Position numbers and translations under genes: made by a program. A stretch of 49,100 nucleotides of DNA from Oscillospiraceae bacterium. GTDB lineage: Bacteria; Bacillota; Clostridia; Oscillospirales; Oscillospiraceae. Shown piece after piece: positions 8,076 through 16,345 of this stretch. The stretch covers positions 1-49,100 of the forward strand of contig CADBKO010000018.1 of NCBI GenBank assembly GCA_902795345.1, in the 5' to 3' direction. The notes under the pieces are model-generated. The model saw only the letters and a program-made list of their open reading frames with translations, ran no database searches and had not been told where the DNA came from. Each line of letters begins with the position of its first letter. Position 1 is the stretch's first letter.

Positions 8076-9086
8076 ATGAGCATCAACGTGGGTATCAACG
8101 GGTTCGGAAGGATCGGCCGCCTGGCGATCCGGGCCGGCAAAGAGCTGGGCGGTTTCACCTTCAAGGCGATCAACGACCACAAGCAGCCGAAGCAGCTGGC
8201 GTATCTGTTCAAGTACGACACCGTTTTCGGCCGCTATCCCGGCGAAGTCACCTACACTGACTCAAGTCTCGTGATCGACGGGGAGGAGATCCGGGTCTAC
8301 AACTGCAACGATCCCTCGGAGATCCCCTGGGCGGAGACCGGCGCTGAGTACATCATCGAGTCCACTGGCAAATTCAAGAAGGTGAAGGATGCCTCCAAGC
8401 ATCTCCCGGGCGGCGCAAAAAAGGTCATCGTCACCGCCCCTTCCGACGAAGCGCCCACCTTTGTCATGGGTGTCAACCACCTGAACTATAAGCCCGACAT
8501 GAACATCGTGTCCAACGCTTCCTGCACCACCAACTGCCTGGCTCCCCTGGTGAAGATCGTGCACGACGCCTTCGGCATCCGCAACGGCGTCATGACCACG
8601 GTCCATTCCGCCACCACCTCCCAGAACACGGTGGACGGCAAGCCGCCCAAGGACGACTGGCGCATGGGCCGTGCCTTTGCCGCCAATATCATACCCACCT
8701 CCACCGGCGCGGCCAAGGCCGTGGGCAAGGTGCTCCCCGAGCTGAACGGCAAGCTCACCGGCGTCGCCCTCCGGGTGCCCACCCTGGACGTCTCCATGGT
8801 GGACCTGGTGGTGAACCTGGTGAAGCCCGCCAGCTACGAGGCGGTGTGCGCCGAGATCAAGCGGGCCAGTGAGAACGAAATGAAGGAATACTTCGGCTAT
8901 ACCGACGAGCCCCTGGTCTCCACGGACTTCACGGGCATCACCGTGGGCGGCGTCTTCGACGCCAACGTAGGCCTCGCCATCGACGACAAATTCATGAAGC
9001 TCTTCGCCTGGTATGACAACGAATATGGCTATACCTGCATGGCGATGAAGCTCATCAAGCATATGTACGAGGTGGATCACAAGTAA
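8076..9086 (+). CDS. gapA: Glyceraldehyde-3-phosphate dehydrogenase, type I
   Basis: The 336-residue glycolytic enzyme oxidises glyceraldehyde-3-phosphate to 1,3-bisphosphoglycerate with NAD. The dinucleotide fold starts with GINGFGRIGR (residues 6-15). The catalytic cysteine is C150 in SNASCTTN. The substrate-binding stretch STGAAKAVGKVLPELNGKLTG and the C-terminal WYDNEYGYT are canonical. The ribosome site is TTGGAGGAACATT before the ATG. The next gene, plsY, begins 1 bp after the stop codon, so both are probably one transcript. The order of GAPDH followed by a phospholipid acyltransferase is unusual but not functionally forced. Confidence 0.97.
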   Translation: MSINVGINGFGRIGRLAIRAGKELGGFTFKAINDHKQPKQLAYLFKYDTVFGRYPGEVTYTDSSLVIDGEEIRVYNCNDPSEIPWAETGAEYIIESTGKFKKVKDASKHLPGGAKKVIVTAPSDEAPTFVMGVNHLNYKPDMNIVSNASCTTNCLAPLVKIVHDAFGIRNGVMTTVHSATTSQNTVDGKPPKDDWRMGRAFAANIIPTSTGAAKAVGKVLPELNGKLTGVALRVPTLDVSMVDLVVNLVKPASYEAVCAEIKRASENEMKEYFGYTDEPLVSTDFTGITVGGVFDANVGLAIDDKFMKLFAWYDNEYGYTCMAMKLIKHMYEVDHK

Positions 9087-9087
9087 A

Positions 9088-9693
9088 ATGATCTGGTGGA
9101 AGCTGATTCCGGCCCTCCTGGGGGGCTACCTGCTGGGATCGATCAGCGTGGCGGTGCTGCTGACAAGGCACCTGAGCAAGGGCGATGTCCGCAAGCAGGG
9201 AAGCGGCAATGCCGGCGCGACCAACGTGGCCCGGGTCTATGGGATTTGGGTTGGCCTGGCGACGCTGGTGGGAGACGGGGTAAAGACCGCCCTGGCTATG
9301 TACCTGGGTTCCCTGATCGCGGGGAATCCCGGCATGGTCATTGCCGCCTTCGGCTGCCTCATGGGCCACTGCTTCCCCCTGTATTTCGGCTTCAGGGGCG
9401 GAAAGGCCGTGTCCGTCAGCGCCGCCATCGGCCTGTTTCTGGACTGGCGCTTGTTCCTCATCCTGGTGGCCGTGTTCTTCCTGACCTTCCTGGCGACGAA
9501 GCGGGTCTCCGCCTGCAGCATGACCGCAGCGGTGGCTTACCCCCTGGGTATGCTGGCCCTGAATAGCTTCCCCTGGTATGCCCTGGCCCTGGGCTGCTTC
9601 ATCACCGTGTTCGTGATCTTCATGCACCGGGAAAACCTGAAACGGCTCATCAAGGGAACGGAACCGAAGTTTACCCTGGGAAGCCGGAAATGA
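9088..9693 (+). CDS. plsY: Acyl-phosphate:glycerol-3-phosphate acyltransferase PlsY
   Basis: The 201-residue integral membrane enzyme transfers an acyl chain from acyl phosphate to the sn-1 position of glycerol-3-phosphate, the first committed step of phospholipid synthesis. Motif 1, GSGNAGATN (38-46), and the loop YFGFRGGKAVS are present. There are five hydrophobic segments. Length is typical. It starts one base after the gapA stop with no obvious ribosome site of its own, so translation is probably coupled to gapA. A strong hairpin follows the stop. Confidence 0.93.
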   Translation: MIWWKLIPALLGGYLLGSISVAVLLTRHLSKGDVRKQGSGNAGATNVARVYGIWVGLATLVGDGVKTALAMYLGSLIAGNPGMVIAAFGCLMGHCFPLYFGFRGGKAVSVSAAIGLFLDWRLFLILVAVFFLTFLATKRVSACSMTAAVAYPLGMLALNSFPWYALALGCFITVFVIFMHRENLKRLIKGTEPKFTLGSRK

Positions 9694-9699
9694 GAATCC

Positions 9700-9723
9700 G
9701 GGCGCTTCCTTTCGGAAGCGCCC
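9700..9723 (+). terminator. Hairpin after plsY
   Basis: A 10-bp perfect GC-rich stem (GGGCGCTTCC and complement) with a TTTC loop. The downstream sequence is not T-rich, so termination efficiency is uncertain. Confidence 0.5.
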
Positions 9724-9745
9724 GAGGCTGTTATAGGGGTGATGG

Positions 9746-10597
9746 ATGTTGGAAGTGACCATTTCCGATGATTTCTCCATGGAGAAGATCATGGAGAGCG
9801 GCCAGTGCTTCCGGGTCCGCCGCTTTCCCGACGGCGCGTATCGCTTCATCACCGGCAGGTCCGTTGTGTATCTGCATGAGCGGGGAGACGGGCGCTTTGA
9901 AGCCTCCTGCACCCCGGAGGAGTGGGCGGAAGTCTGGACGCCTTATTTCGACCTGGGGCGGGATTACGCGGCCCTGCGCCGCCGCGCTTCGGGAAAACAT
10001 CCCTTTGTGGACGCCGCCATGGAGGAGGGGGCGGGCCTGCGCATCCTCCGGCAGGACCCCTGGGAGATGCTGCTCACCTTCCTGATTTCCCAGCGAAAGA
10101 GCATCCCCGCCATCGCCTCCGCGGTGGAGACCCTGGCCGAGCGCTGGGGCGCGCCTTTGGAGACGGAGCGGGAGACCCTGTTCGGCTTTCCCCCGCCGGA
10201 AGCTCTGGCTGCGGTGGGGGAGGGGGATTACCGCGCCTGCTCCCTGGGCTATCGGGCCCCCTATGTGCTGGATGCTGTCCGCCGCGTGAGCGGGGGAGAA
10301 CTGGACCTGGACGCCCTGGGGCAGCTGGAGGACGAAGCCCTGTTCCGTGCGCTGCAGTCGGTGCGCGGCGTGGGGAAGAAAGTCAGCGAGTGTGTCTGTC
10401 TCTTCGGCTATGGGCGTCTCCGCCGGGTGCCTGTGGATGTGTGGATCGACCGGGCCATCCGGGAGGAATGCGGCGGCTGCGAGCCCTTCAGCCTCTATGG
10501 CGAGGACGCGGGCGTCATGCAGCAGTATGTGTTCTATGCCATGCGCCGGGCGAGAGGCGGAAGCGAAAAGAAAAGAGGTAAAACGCAGCATGGATAA
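9746..10597 (+). CDS. ogg: 8-oxoguanine DNA glycosylase/AP lyase (Ogg-type)
   Basis: The 283-residue bifunctional base-excision repair enzyme removes 8-oxoguanine. The N-terminal half matches the OGG beta domain (SGQCFRVRR at 18-26 is the recognisable FRW-like strand region). The C-terminal half is the HhH-GPD fold. The hairpin SVRGVGKKVSEC contains the expected Schiff-base lysine K212, and the catalytic aspartate is D231 in VPVDVWIDR. It lacks a C-terminal iron-sulfur loop, as expected for this class. The last 8 nt overlap the next membrane protein gene. Confidence 0.87.
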   Translation: MLEVTISDDFSMEKIMESGQCFRVRRFPDGAYRFITGRSVVYLHERGDGRFEASCTPEEWAEVWTPYFDLGRDYAALRRRASGKHPFVDAAMEEGAGLRILRQDPWEMLLTFLISQRKSIPAIASAVETLAERWGAPLETERETLFGFPPPEALAAVGEGDYRACSLGYRAPYVLDAVRRVSGGELDLDALGQLEDEALFRALQSVRGVGKKVSECVCLFGYGRLRRVPVDVWIDRAIREECGGCEPFSLYGEDAGVMQQYVFYAMRRARGGSEKKRGKTQHG

Positions 10598-11345
10598 GAC
10601 CTTTGCCGTCATACCCACCCAGTTCGGGGCCGTCCACCTGGCGATCCTGGCCGCGGTCGTCCTGCTTTCCGCCGTCCTGGCGCTCCTCCTGCGGAAACAG
10701 ACGGAGGACAGGCTCATGAAGCTCATCGGCATCCTGGGGGCGCTCATGATCCTGGCGGAGATCGGCAAGCAGTGGTTCGTCCGCCGCTACGTCTATCCCA
10801 ACGGGGCCACCTGGTTCTTCCCATGGCAGCTGTGCAGCATCGCCATGTATGCTTCCTTCCTGGTCCCCTTCCTGCGGGGGAAGGCGCGGGACGCTCTGCT
10901 GACGTTTCTGGGCAGCTTTTCCCTCCTGGCGGCGGTGATCGCCCTGCTGGTGCCGGGGGACATGCTGCGGCCCCAGATCGCCCTCTTCTGCCACAGCTTC
11001 ACCTATCATTTCGTCATGGTGGCGGAGAGCATCGCTGCCGTCTGCATCCTGTCCCGGCGGGAAAAGAGAGCGCCCTTCCTCCCGGCGCTCATCGTCTTTT
11101 TGGTCACCGCCGCGATTTCGGAGGTCGTCAACGTGGTCTGCCATACCTTCTTTGGGGACAGGCCGCCGGTGGCCAATATGTTCAACATCACCCCCTACCA
11201 TCCCACCACCCAGCCCATCTTCCATCAGATCGCGGTCTCCCTGGGCATCCTGCCGGAGATCATCCTCTATCTGGGCATGATCGTCCTGGGCTCCTGGGGC
11301 CTGTATCGGCTTTTGTGCGTGCCCAGAGAAAACCCGCTGCGATAA
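10590..11345 (+). CDS. YwaF/TMEM164-like integral membrane protein (TIGR02206 type)
   Basis: A 251-residue protein with about seven hydrophobic segments. FFPWQLCSIAMYASFLVPFL (about 70-90) and LFCHSFTYHFVMVAESI (about 128-145), with its conserved His residues, resemble the YwaF/TIGR02206 family, which is related to TMEM164 acyltransferases. A role in lipid acyl transfer is only inferred from that relationship. The ATG at 10590 overlaps the end of the glycosylase gene and has AGAGG upstream. The open frame extends much farther upstream but would run through the glycosylase gene. Confidence 0.7.
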   Translation: MDKTFAVIPTQFGAVHLAILAAVVLLSAVLALLLRKQTEDRLMKLIGILGALMILAEIGKQWFVRRYVYPNGATWFFPWQLCSIAMYASFLVPFLRGKARDALLTFLGSFSLLAAVIALLVPGDMLRPQIALFCHSFTYHFVMVAESIAAVCILSRREKRAPFLPALIVFLVTAAISEVVNVVCHTFFGDRPPVANMFNITPYHPTTQPIFHQIAVSLGILPEIILYLGMIVLGSWGLYRLLCVPRENPLR

Positions 11346-11373
11346 TCTCTGAAAAGAAAAATCCAAAAGGCCC

Positions 11374-11402
11374 TTGACAAGTTAGCAAAGGATAACTATA
11401 AT
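11374..11402 (+). promoter_or_regulatory. Metal-regulated promoter of the feo operon
   Basis: Perfect TTGACA (11374-11379), a 17-bp spacer and perfect TATAAT (11397-11402). The same promoter, with almost the same flanks, occurs at 18969-18997. A GTTAGC-type box fills the spacer, so a bound repressor would block RNA polymerase. Confidence 0.85.
11381..11396 (+). promoter_or_regulatory. Metalloregulator box 1 (feoA promoter spacer)
   Basis: GTTAGCAAAGGATAAC, an inverted repeat with one mismatch per arm (GTTAGC against GTTATC), located exactly between -35 and -10. Confidence 0.65.
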
Positions 11403-11412
11403 GGCACCGTGA

Positions 11413-11428
11413 GTTAGCGATTACTAAC
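11413..11428 (+). promoter_or_regulatory. Metalloregulator box 2 (feoA transcript start region)
   Basis: GTTAGCGATTACTAAC, 10 bp downstream of the -10. It has the same 16-bp length and arm spacing as the other boxes. Confidence 0.7.
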
Positions 11429-11482
11429 CAATTAGAACGGGCGCGGCAATGGTCCGTTCCCGTCGCAAAGGAAGGGGAAAGC

Positions 11483-11695
11483 ATGATGCCACTGGTATTG
11501 GCGGAGGCCGGCGAAGAACAGATCATCAAAAAAGTGGGCGGCAATCAGGAGCTGCGGCAGCATCTGGCGGATATGGGCTTCGTCCCCGGCGGGGGCGTCA
11601 CCGTGGTCAGCACCATCGGCGGCAACGTCATTGTCCGGGTCAAGGAATCCCGGGTCGCCATCAGCAGGGAAATGGCGCAGAAGATCATGGTTTGA
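11483..11695 (+). CDS. feoA: FeoA domain protein (first copy)
   Basis: The 70-residue cytosolic SH3-like protein assists FeoB in ferrous iron uptake. The FeoA pattern is complete: a short N-terminal strand, RQHLADMGFVPGGGVTVVSTIGGNVIVRVKESRVAISREMAQKIMV. It is one of two adjacent FeoA proteins. This copy is of the type with an extra N-terminal MPLVLA segment. GAAGGGGAAAGC precedes the ATG at 11483. It is the first gene of the feo operon, 15 bp before the second copy. Confidence 0.93.
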   Translation: MMPLVLAEAGEEQIIKKVGGNQELRQHLADMGFVPGGGVTVVSTIGGNVIVRVKESRVAISREMAQKIMV

Positions 11696-11710
11696 AGGGA
11701 GAGGTAAAGC

Positions 11711-11938
11711 ATGACGACGAATCTGAGAGAGGTAAAGGTCGGCTCGACCTGCACCGTGAAGAAGCTCCACGGCGAGGGCGCGGTAAAGCGGCGCATCATG
11801 GACATGGGCCTCACGAAGGGCGTGGAGGTCTACGTCCGCAAGGTGGCCCCCCTGGGAGACCCCATGGAGCTGACAGTCCGGGGCTATGAACTGAGCATCC
11901 GCAAGGCAGACGCGGAGATGGTGGAAGTCGAACTGTGA
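11711..11938 (+). CDS. feoA: FeoA domain protein (second copy)
   Basis: The 75-residue FeoA-type SH3-like protein has the typical VGSTCTVKKLHGEGAVKRRIMDMGLTKGVEVYVRKVAPLGDPMELTVRGYELSIRKADAEMV layout. It differs clearly from the first copy, so this is an old duplication and not a recent one. It probably binds the FeoB G-domain or membrane part. GGGAGAGGTAAAGC precedes the ATG. A metalloregulator box lies in the 58-bp gap before feoB. Confidence 0.93.
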   Translation: MTTNLREVKVGSTCTVKKLHGEGAVKRRIMDMGLTKGVEVYVRKVAPLGDPMELTVRGYELSIRKADAEMVEVEL

Positions 11939-11961
11939 TTCGACTTTATTTTTGCACAGGA

Positions 11962-11977
11962 GTTAGCCAAAACTAAC
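11962..11977 (+). promoter_or_regulatory. Metalloregulator box 3 (between feoA and feoB)
   Basis: GTTAGCCAAAACTAAC lies 20 bp upstream of the feoB start. It may control an internal promoter or act as a roadblock. Confidence 0.65.
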
Positions 11978-11996
11978 TATTTAAGGGAGAGTAGTT

Positions 11997-14291
11997 ATGG
12001 AAGTGAAGATCGCCCTGGCGGGCAACCCCAACAGCGGCAAGACGACGCTGTTCAACGCCCTCACCGGTTCCACCCAGTATGTAGGCAACTGGCCCGGCGT
12101 CACGGTGGAGAAGAAAGAGGGCAAGCTGAAAAAGCACGACGATGTGACCATCACCGACCTGCCCGGTATCTATTCCCTGTCCCCCTATACGCTGGAGGAA
12201 GTGGTGGCCCGGAATTACCTCATCGACCACCGGCCCGACGCCATCCTGAACATCGTGGACGGCACGAACCTGGAGCGGAACCTCTACCTCACCACCCAGC
12301 TCACGGAGCTGGGCATCCCCGTGGTGGTGGCCGTGAACATGATGGATCTGGTGCGGAAGAAGGGGGACAGCATCAACACTAAGGAACTGTCCCGGCAGCT
12401 GGGCTGTCCGGTGCTGGAGATCTCCGCCCTAAAGGGCGAAGGCGTCCAGGAAGCCGCCGAAGCCGCCATTGAGGCGGCCAAGGGCGGCAAGACCGTTCCT
12501 CAGCACAAGTTTTCCGGCCCGGTGGACCACGCCATCGCCCACATCGAGGAAGCGGCCCTTCACGGTCTCCCCGAGGAGCAGCAGCGGTGGTATGCCGTGA
12601 AGATTTTCGAGCGGGACGAAAAGGTGCTGGAAAAACTGAACATCGACAAGGGTATCCTGGCGCATATCGAGCAGGACATCAAGGCCGCCGAGGCAGAGCT
12701 GGAGGACGATGCGGAGAGCATCATCACCAACGAGCGGTATGTCTACATCGCCCAGATGCTCAAGGGCATCTATAAGAAAAAGGAAGTCCATAAGCTCAGC
12801 AATTCCGACAAGATCGACCGGATCGTTACCAACCGCATCCTGGCCCTGCCCATCTTCGCCGCGGTCATGTATCTGGTCTACGCTCTCAGCATGGGCGCCC
12901 CCATCGGGGACGGAGGCATCTCCATCGGCACCTTCCTCACCGACTGGGCCAACGACGTCTTGGGCGGCGCATGGCTCACCGACGGCTCCCGGGCTCTGCT
13001 GGAGGGCTGGGGCGTGGCCGGATGGCTGGTGGGCCTCATTTCCGACGGCATCTGCGCCGGCGTGGGCGCTGTGCTGGGCTTCGTGCCTCAGATGCTGGTG
13101 CTGTTCCTGCTGCTGGCCATTCTGGAGGACTGCGGCTATATGGCCCGGATCGCCTTCATCATGGACCGCATCTTCCGCAAGTTTGGCCTGAGCGGCAAGA
13201 GCTTCATCCCCATGCTGGTGGGCACGGGCTGCGGCGTCCCCGGCGTCATGGCCTCCCGCACCATTGAGAACGAGCGGGACCGGCGCATGACCATCATGAC
13301 CACCTGCTTCATCCCCTGCGGAGCGAAGATGCCCATCATCGGCCTCATCGCGGGCGCTCTCTTCGGCGGCAGCACCTGGATCGCGGTATCCGCCTATTTC
13401 ATCGGCGTGGCCGCCATCATCGTCTCCGGCATCATGCTGAAAAAGACCAAGATGTTCGCGGGCGACCCGGCCCCCTTCGTCATGGAGCTGCCCGCCTACC
13501 ACGCCCCCAGCATCGGCAATGTGCTGCGCAGCATGTGGGAGCGGGGCTGGAGCTTCATCAAGCGGGCAGGAACGGTCATCCTCCTGAGCAGCGTCGTGAT
13601 CTGGGCCCTCAGCAGCCTGGGCGGCGTCAACGGCCGCTTCGGAATGGTGGATGAGCTCTATGAAGACGAGGAGCTTGTAACGGAAGAATATGTGGTTTCC
13701 GTTGCGGATCGCATGGGCATCGAGCCCAGCGAAGTCACCCCCATGGACGACTCCATCCTGGCGGGCGTGGGCAACGCGGTCTCCTTCGTCTTCAAGCCCC
13801 TGGGCTTCGGCTCCTGGCGGCCCACCGTCGCCACCGTCACGGGCCTGGTAGCAAAGGAGGAAGTGGTGAGCACCTTCGGCGTCCTGTATAACTATGACGA
13901 CGCGGACGGGGAAGAGGAGCTGGAGGAAAACGGCGATCAGATCTGGGATAACGTCGCCGCGGACTTCGGCGCATTCTCCGGCGGACACGGGATGCTGGCG
14001 GCCTTCGCCTTCATGCTCTTCAATCTTCTCTGCGCCCCCTGCTTCGCGGCCATGGGCGCCATCAAGCGGGAAATGAATAATGCCAAATGGACCTGGTTCG
14101 CCATCGGCTATATGTGCGTGTTCGCCTATGTGATCGCCCTGATCGTCTATCAGCTGGGGCTGCTCTTCACCGGCGGCGTCCAGATCGTCGGCCTGATCGT
14201 GGCCGTGGCTCTGCTGGCCTTCCTCCTTTACATGCTCTTCCGGCCCTATAAGGAGGCCACCCGGCTGTCCGTTGCGGCTGTGAAGGTGTGA
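11997..14291 (+). CDS. feoB: Ferrous iron transporter FeoB
   Basis: The 764-residue inner-membrane Fe(II) importer has an N-terminal G-protein domain. G1 is GNPNSGKTT (9-17), G3 is DLPGIYSLSPY, and G4 is NMMD. The helical GDI-like linker (about 180-270) precedes the membrane domain. That domain has two Gate motifs with conserved Cys in GTGCGVPGVMASRTI and CFIPCGAKMPI, plus a second half with LCAPCFAAM. An acidic linker near residues 615-640 is long but not abnormal. GGGAGAGTAGTT precedes the ATG. It is expressed with two FeoA proteins and a Cys-rich peptide. Confidence 0.97.
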   Translation: MEVKIALAGNPNSGKTTLFNALTGSTQYVGNWPGVTVEKKEGKLKKHDDVTITDLPGIYSLSPYTLEEVVARNYLIDHRPDAILNIVDGTNLERNLYLTTQLTELGIPVVVAVNMMDLVRKKGDSINTKELSRQLGCPVLEISALKGEGVQEAAEAAIEAAKGGKTVPQHKFSGPVDHAIAHIEEAALHGLPEEQQRWYAVKIFERDEKVLEKLNIDKGILAHIEQDIKAAEAELEDDAESIITNERYVYIAQMLKGIYKKKEVHKLSNSDKIDRIVTNRILALPIFAAVMYLVYALSMGAPIGDGGISIGTFLTDWANDVLGGAWLTDGSRALLEGWGVAGWLVGLISDGICAGVGAVLGFVPQMLVLFLLLAILEDCGYMARIAFIMDRIFRKFGLSGKSFIPMLVGTGCGVPGVMASRTIENERDRRMTIMTTCFIPCGAKMPIIGLIAGALFGGSTWIAVSAYFIGVAAIIVSGIMLKKTKMFAGDPAPFVMELPAYHAPSIGNVLRSMWERGWSFIKRAGTVILLSSVVIWALSSLGGVNGRFGMVDELYEDEELVTEEYVVSVADRMGIEPSEVTPMDDSILAGVGNAVSFVFKPLGFGSWRPTVATVTGLVAKEEVVSTFGVLYNYDDADGEEELEENGDQIWDNVAADFGAFSGGHGMLAAFAFMLFNLLCAPCFAAMGAIKREMNNAKWTWFAIGYMCVFAYVIALIVYQLGLLFTGGVQIVGLIVAVALLAFLLYMLFRPYKEATRLSVAAVKV

Positions 14292-14319
14292 CGGAAACAC
14301 AGAACAGGAGAGTGAAATC

Positions 14320-14487
14320 ATGAGTACGATACTGGTATTGCTGGGCGTCTGCATCCTGATTGCCGCTGCCGCATTTATCCTGCGGCGGGACAAAAAGCAG
14401 GGCAAGTCCAGCTGCGGCGGAAACTGCGCCTCCTGCGGCGCCTGCCATCGCTGCGCAGAAAACGCAGAAAGCAAACAGGCAGGCTGA
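14320..14487 (+). CDS. FeoB-associated Cys-rich membrane protein
   Basis: A 55-residue protein. Residues 3-22 form one membrane segment, followed by RRDKK and a Cys-rich tail with the pattern CGGNCASCGACHRC (five Cys). This architecture and its position 28 bp after feoB match the FeoB-associated Cys-rich family (PF12669), which probably handles or senses Fe(II) at the transporter. AGGAG lies 11 nt upstream of the ATG. Confidence 0.85.
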   Translation: MSTILVLLGVCILIAAAAFILRRDKKQGKSSCGGNCASCGACHRCAENAESKQAG

Positions 14488-14558
14488 CAGCGCGCTGTTC
14501 ACTGATTATTCCATACTTACCTCACTTTTCCTATCTCATCTTCCTTGTTCCCCGGCAT

Positions 14559-14780
14559 AGAAGAACGGAAGGCGCTTCGGCGCCTTCCGTTCTTCTGACC
14601 GTAGACAAACCCTTTTGGCAAGGTTTCGATAAGCATGGGGGATTTGTGAAGGGGGACGGGAATACCCCTTCACATTATATCCTTGCAAAATCAGAATACA
14701 ATTCTGATTTTGCCGCTCAAGCTGTCGAACTTCTTCGACAGCTTGAAGAACGGAAGGCGCTTCGGCGCTTTCCGTTCTTC
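14559..14780. repeat. Array of perfect hairpins, with one hairpin duplicated
   Basis: The 470-bp gap after the feo operon holds no convincing gene. It contains a perfect 17-bp hairpin AGAAGAACGGAAGGCGC-TTCG- (14559-14596) and a GAAGGGG/CCCCTTC pair (14648-14671). Two perfect 11-bp hairpins follow (14687-14711 and 14719-14744). A second copy of the first hairpin with one mismatch lies at 14745-14780. The first is likely the feo terminator. The two outer copies frame the others. Confidence 0.6.
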
Positions 14781-14958
14781 TGCGCTGTTTTAGCAAGCCA
14801 TGCAGTCTTGACAGATCAGGAAGCATTTGAGAAAATACAGATAGTCAAACGACATGGAAATGAGCCGGGCACACGCCTACGGAAACGATTTGCGGGGTCA
14901 CAGCGGCCCTTTGAACCGGACGAACGTCAGGAATCAGCTCATAAGCGGAGGAAGAACC

Positions 14959-15711
14959 ATGATCTTTTATTTCACCGGCACCGGAAATTCCTATCAAGCA
15001 GCACTGGCCCTGTGTGGAGAGGGGGAAACACCCCTGGACCTGGCCAAATGCCTGCGGGAGGGGAGGGGCGCTTTTGACCTGGAAGAGGGGGAAGCCCTGG
15101 GCATCGTCTGCCCGGTGTACTACGGCGGCGTTCCCAGCACCGTGCTGGAATTTGTCCGCTCCCTGCAAGTCTCCAATCCGCCGGAATACTGCTATGTCCT
15201 TCTGACCTGCGCCTCCTCCGTCTCCGGGGCTGCGGGACAGCTGGCGGAAGCCCTTGCGGAAAGAAAGATCCGGCTCCACGCCGCCTACTCGGTAGTCATG
15301 CCGGAAAACGACGTCATTCACTATGCCTTCTCCCCGGAGGAAGAGCGGGATGCTGTCCTGGCCGACGCCGCCGAGACCCTCCGGGTGATCGAGCGCTGCG
15401 TTGCCGAGCGCCGGGAGCTGGGCCTCCATATCCCGCCCAGAGGCAGGATGATTACCCAGTCGGCCTACCCCTATTATGAACAGGACCGGGAGACGAAGCA
15501 TTTCCATGTGGACGACCAGTGCGTGGGCTGCGGCAAATGCGTGGAACGGTGCCCTGTTTCGGCCATGGTCATGGAGAACGGGCGGCCCAAGTGGGTGAAG
15601 GACAAGTGCGCCCTCTGCATGGCCTGCATCCGCTGCGGCGCGGTGCATTACGACGAGGCCACCAAGGGCAAGAAGCGCTATGTGAACCCGATCCTGAAAA
15701 GCTGCCATTGA
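14959..15711 (+). CDS. EFR1-type ferredoxin (flavodoxin-like plus 2x 4Fe-4S)
   Basis: The 250-residue cytosolic protein has an N-terminal flavodoxin-like fold starting MIFYFTGTGNSYQAA (the FMN-phosphate loop TGTGNS is at about 5-10). Its C-terminus carries two ferredoxin motifs, CVGCGKCVERCPVSAM and CALCMACIRCGAVHY. This is the EFR1 family architecture, common in anaerobic Firmicutes, probably an electron carrier. GGAGGAAGAACC precedes ATG 14959; an in-frame ATG at 14854 adds an unrelated leader and is rejected. Physiological partner unknown. Confidence 0.88.
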   Translation: MIFYFTGTGNSYQAALALCGEGETPLDLAKCLREGRGAFDLEEGEALGIVCPVYYGGVPSTVLEFVRSLQVSNPPEYCYVLLTCASSVSGAAGQLAEALAERKIRLHAAYSVVMPENDVIHYAFSPEEERDAVLADAAETLRVIERCVAERRELGLHIPPRGRMITQSAYPYYEQDRETKHFHVDDQCVGCGKCVERCPVSAMVMENGRPKWVKDKCALCMACIRCGAVHYDEATKGKKRYVNPILKSCH

Positions 15712-15779
15712 GTGACGGGCATACGGCAACCTCCACTCTCCGTGGAAAGCCTGACGGATAAAACTACGCCACGAATATC

Positions 15780-15802
15780 GCGGAAGGAACGGATCCTTCC
15801 GC
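15780..15802 (+). other. Hairpin between ferredoxin and flavin reductase genes
   Basis: GCGGAAGGA pairs perfectly with TCCTTCCGC across a 5-nt loop. No T-tail follows. It may stabilise or separate transcripts. Confidence 0.35.
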
Positions 15803-15828
15803 ACCACATACAACAAGGAGGTCAAAAA

Positions 15829-16341
15829 ATGAAGATCGTCGTATTGAACGGAAGTCCCCGTCCCAAGGGAAACACCGCAGCCCTGATCGACGCCTTTAAG
15901 GAAGGCGCGGAGAGCAAGGGCCATGAGGTTTCGGTCCTGCCGGTGGGCACCATGAAGATCGGCGGCTGCAAGGGCTGCGAATACTGCCACACGAAGGGCA
16001 ACGGAACCTGCGTCCAGAAGGACGACATGGCAGAGGTGTATCCCGCTCTGGCAGAGGCGGAGATGCTGGTACTGGCTTCTCCGGTCTACTATTTCGGCCT
16101 GACCGGGCAGCTGCAGTCCGTCGTTTCCCGCTTCTATGCGGTCATGTCTCCAGCGGCCAAAAAGTGGGCGCTGCTCCTGACGTCCGGCTCGCCCAACGTG
16201 TACGGCGCCATTGAAGCCCAGTACAAGGGCATCCTGAATTTCATCCAGGCAGAGGACCTGGGCGTTTTTGAGTATGACGGCAAAAAGGTCGGAACGGAAG
16301 CGGCCTTTGCCGAGGTCAAGGCTTTCGGCGCGTCTCTGTGA
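15829..16341 (+). CDS. NAD(P)H-dependent FMN reductase / iron-sulfur flavoprotein
   Basis: The 170-residue flavodoxin-fold reductase has the FMN-binding start KIVVLNGSPRPKGNTAALI (2-20) and the second flavin loop ASPVYYFGLTGQ. The cysteine pattern GGCKGCEYCHTKGNGTC (about 45-61) matches the iron-sulfur flavoprotein subfamily. It is cytosolic. AAGGAGGTCAAAAA is an excellent ribosome site before ATG 15829. The sirtuin-like gene starts 4 bp after its stop, so the two are very likely co-translated. Confidence 0.88.
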   Translation: MKIVVLNGSPRPKGNTAALIDAFKEGAESKGHEVSVLPVGTMKIGGCKGCEYCHTKGNGTCVQKDDMAEVYPALAEAEMLVLASPVYYFGLTGQLQSVVSRFYAVMSPAAKKWALLLTSGSPNVYGAIEAQYKGILNFIQAEDLGVFEYDGKKVGTEAAFAEVKAFGASL

Positions 16342-16345
16342 GCGC

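Noticed and set aside
12429..14474. Long antisense frame across feoB
   Set aside because: Composition is dominated by His, Ala, Gly and Asp without any domain, and feoB on the other strand is complete.
14646..15077. 143-codon frame covering the hairpin array and the ferredoxin start
   Set aside because: It translates inverted repeats and then a shifted frame of the EFR1 ferredoxin. There is no ribosome site.
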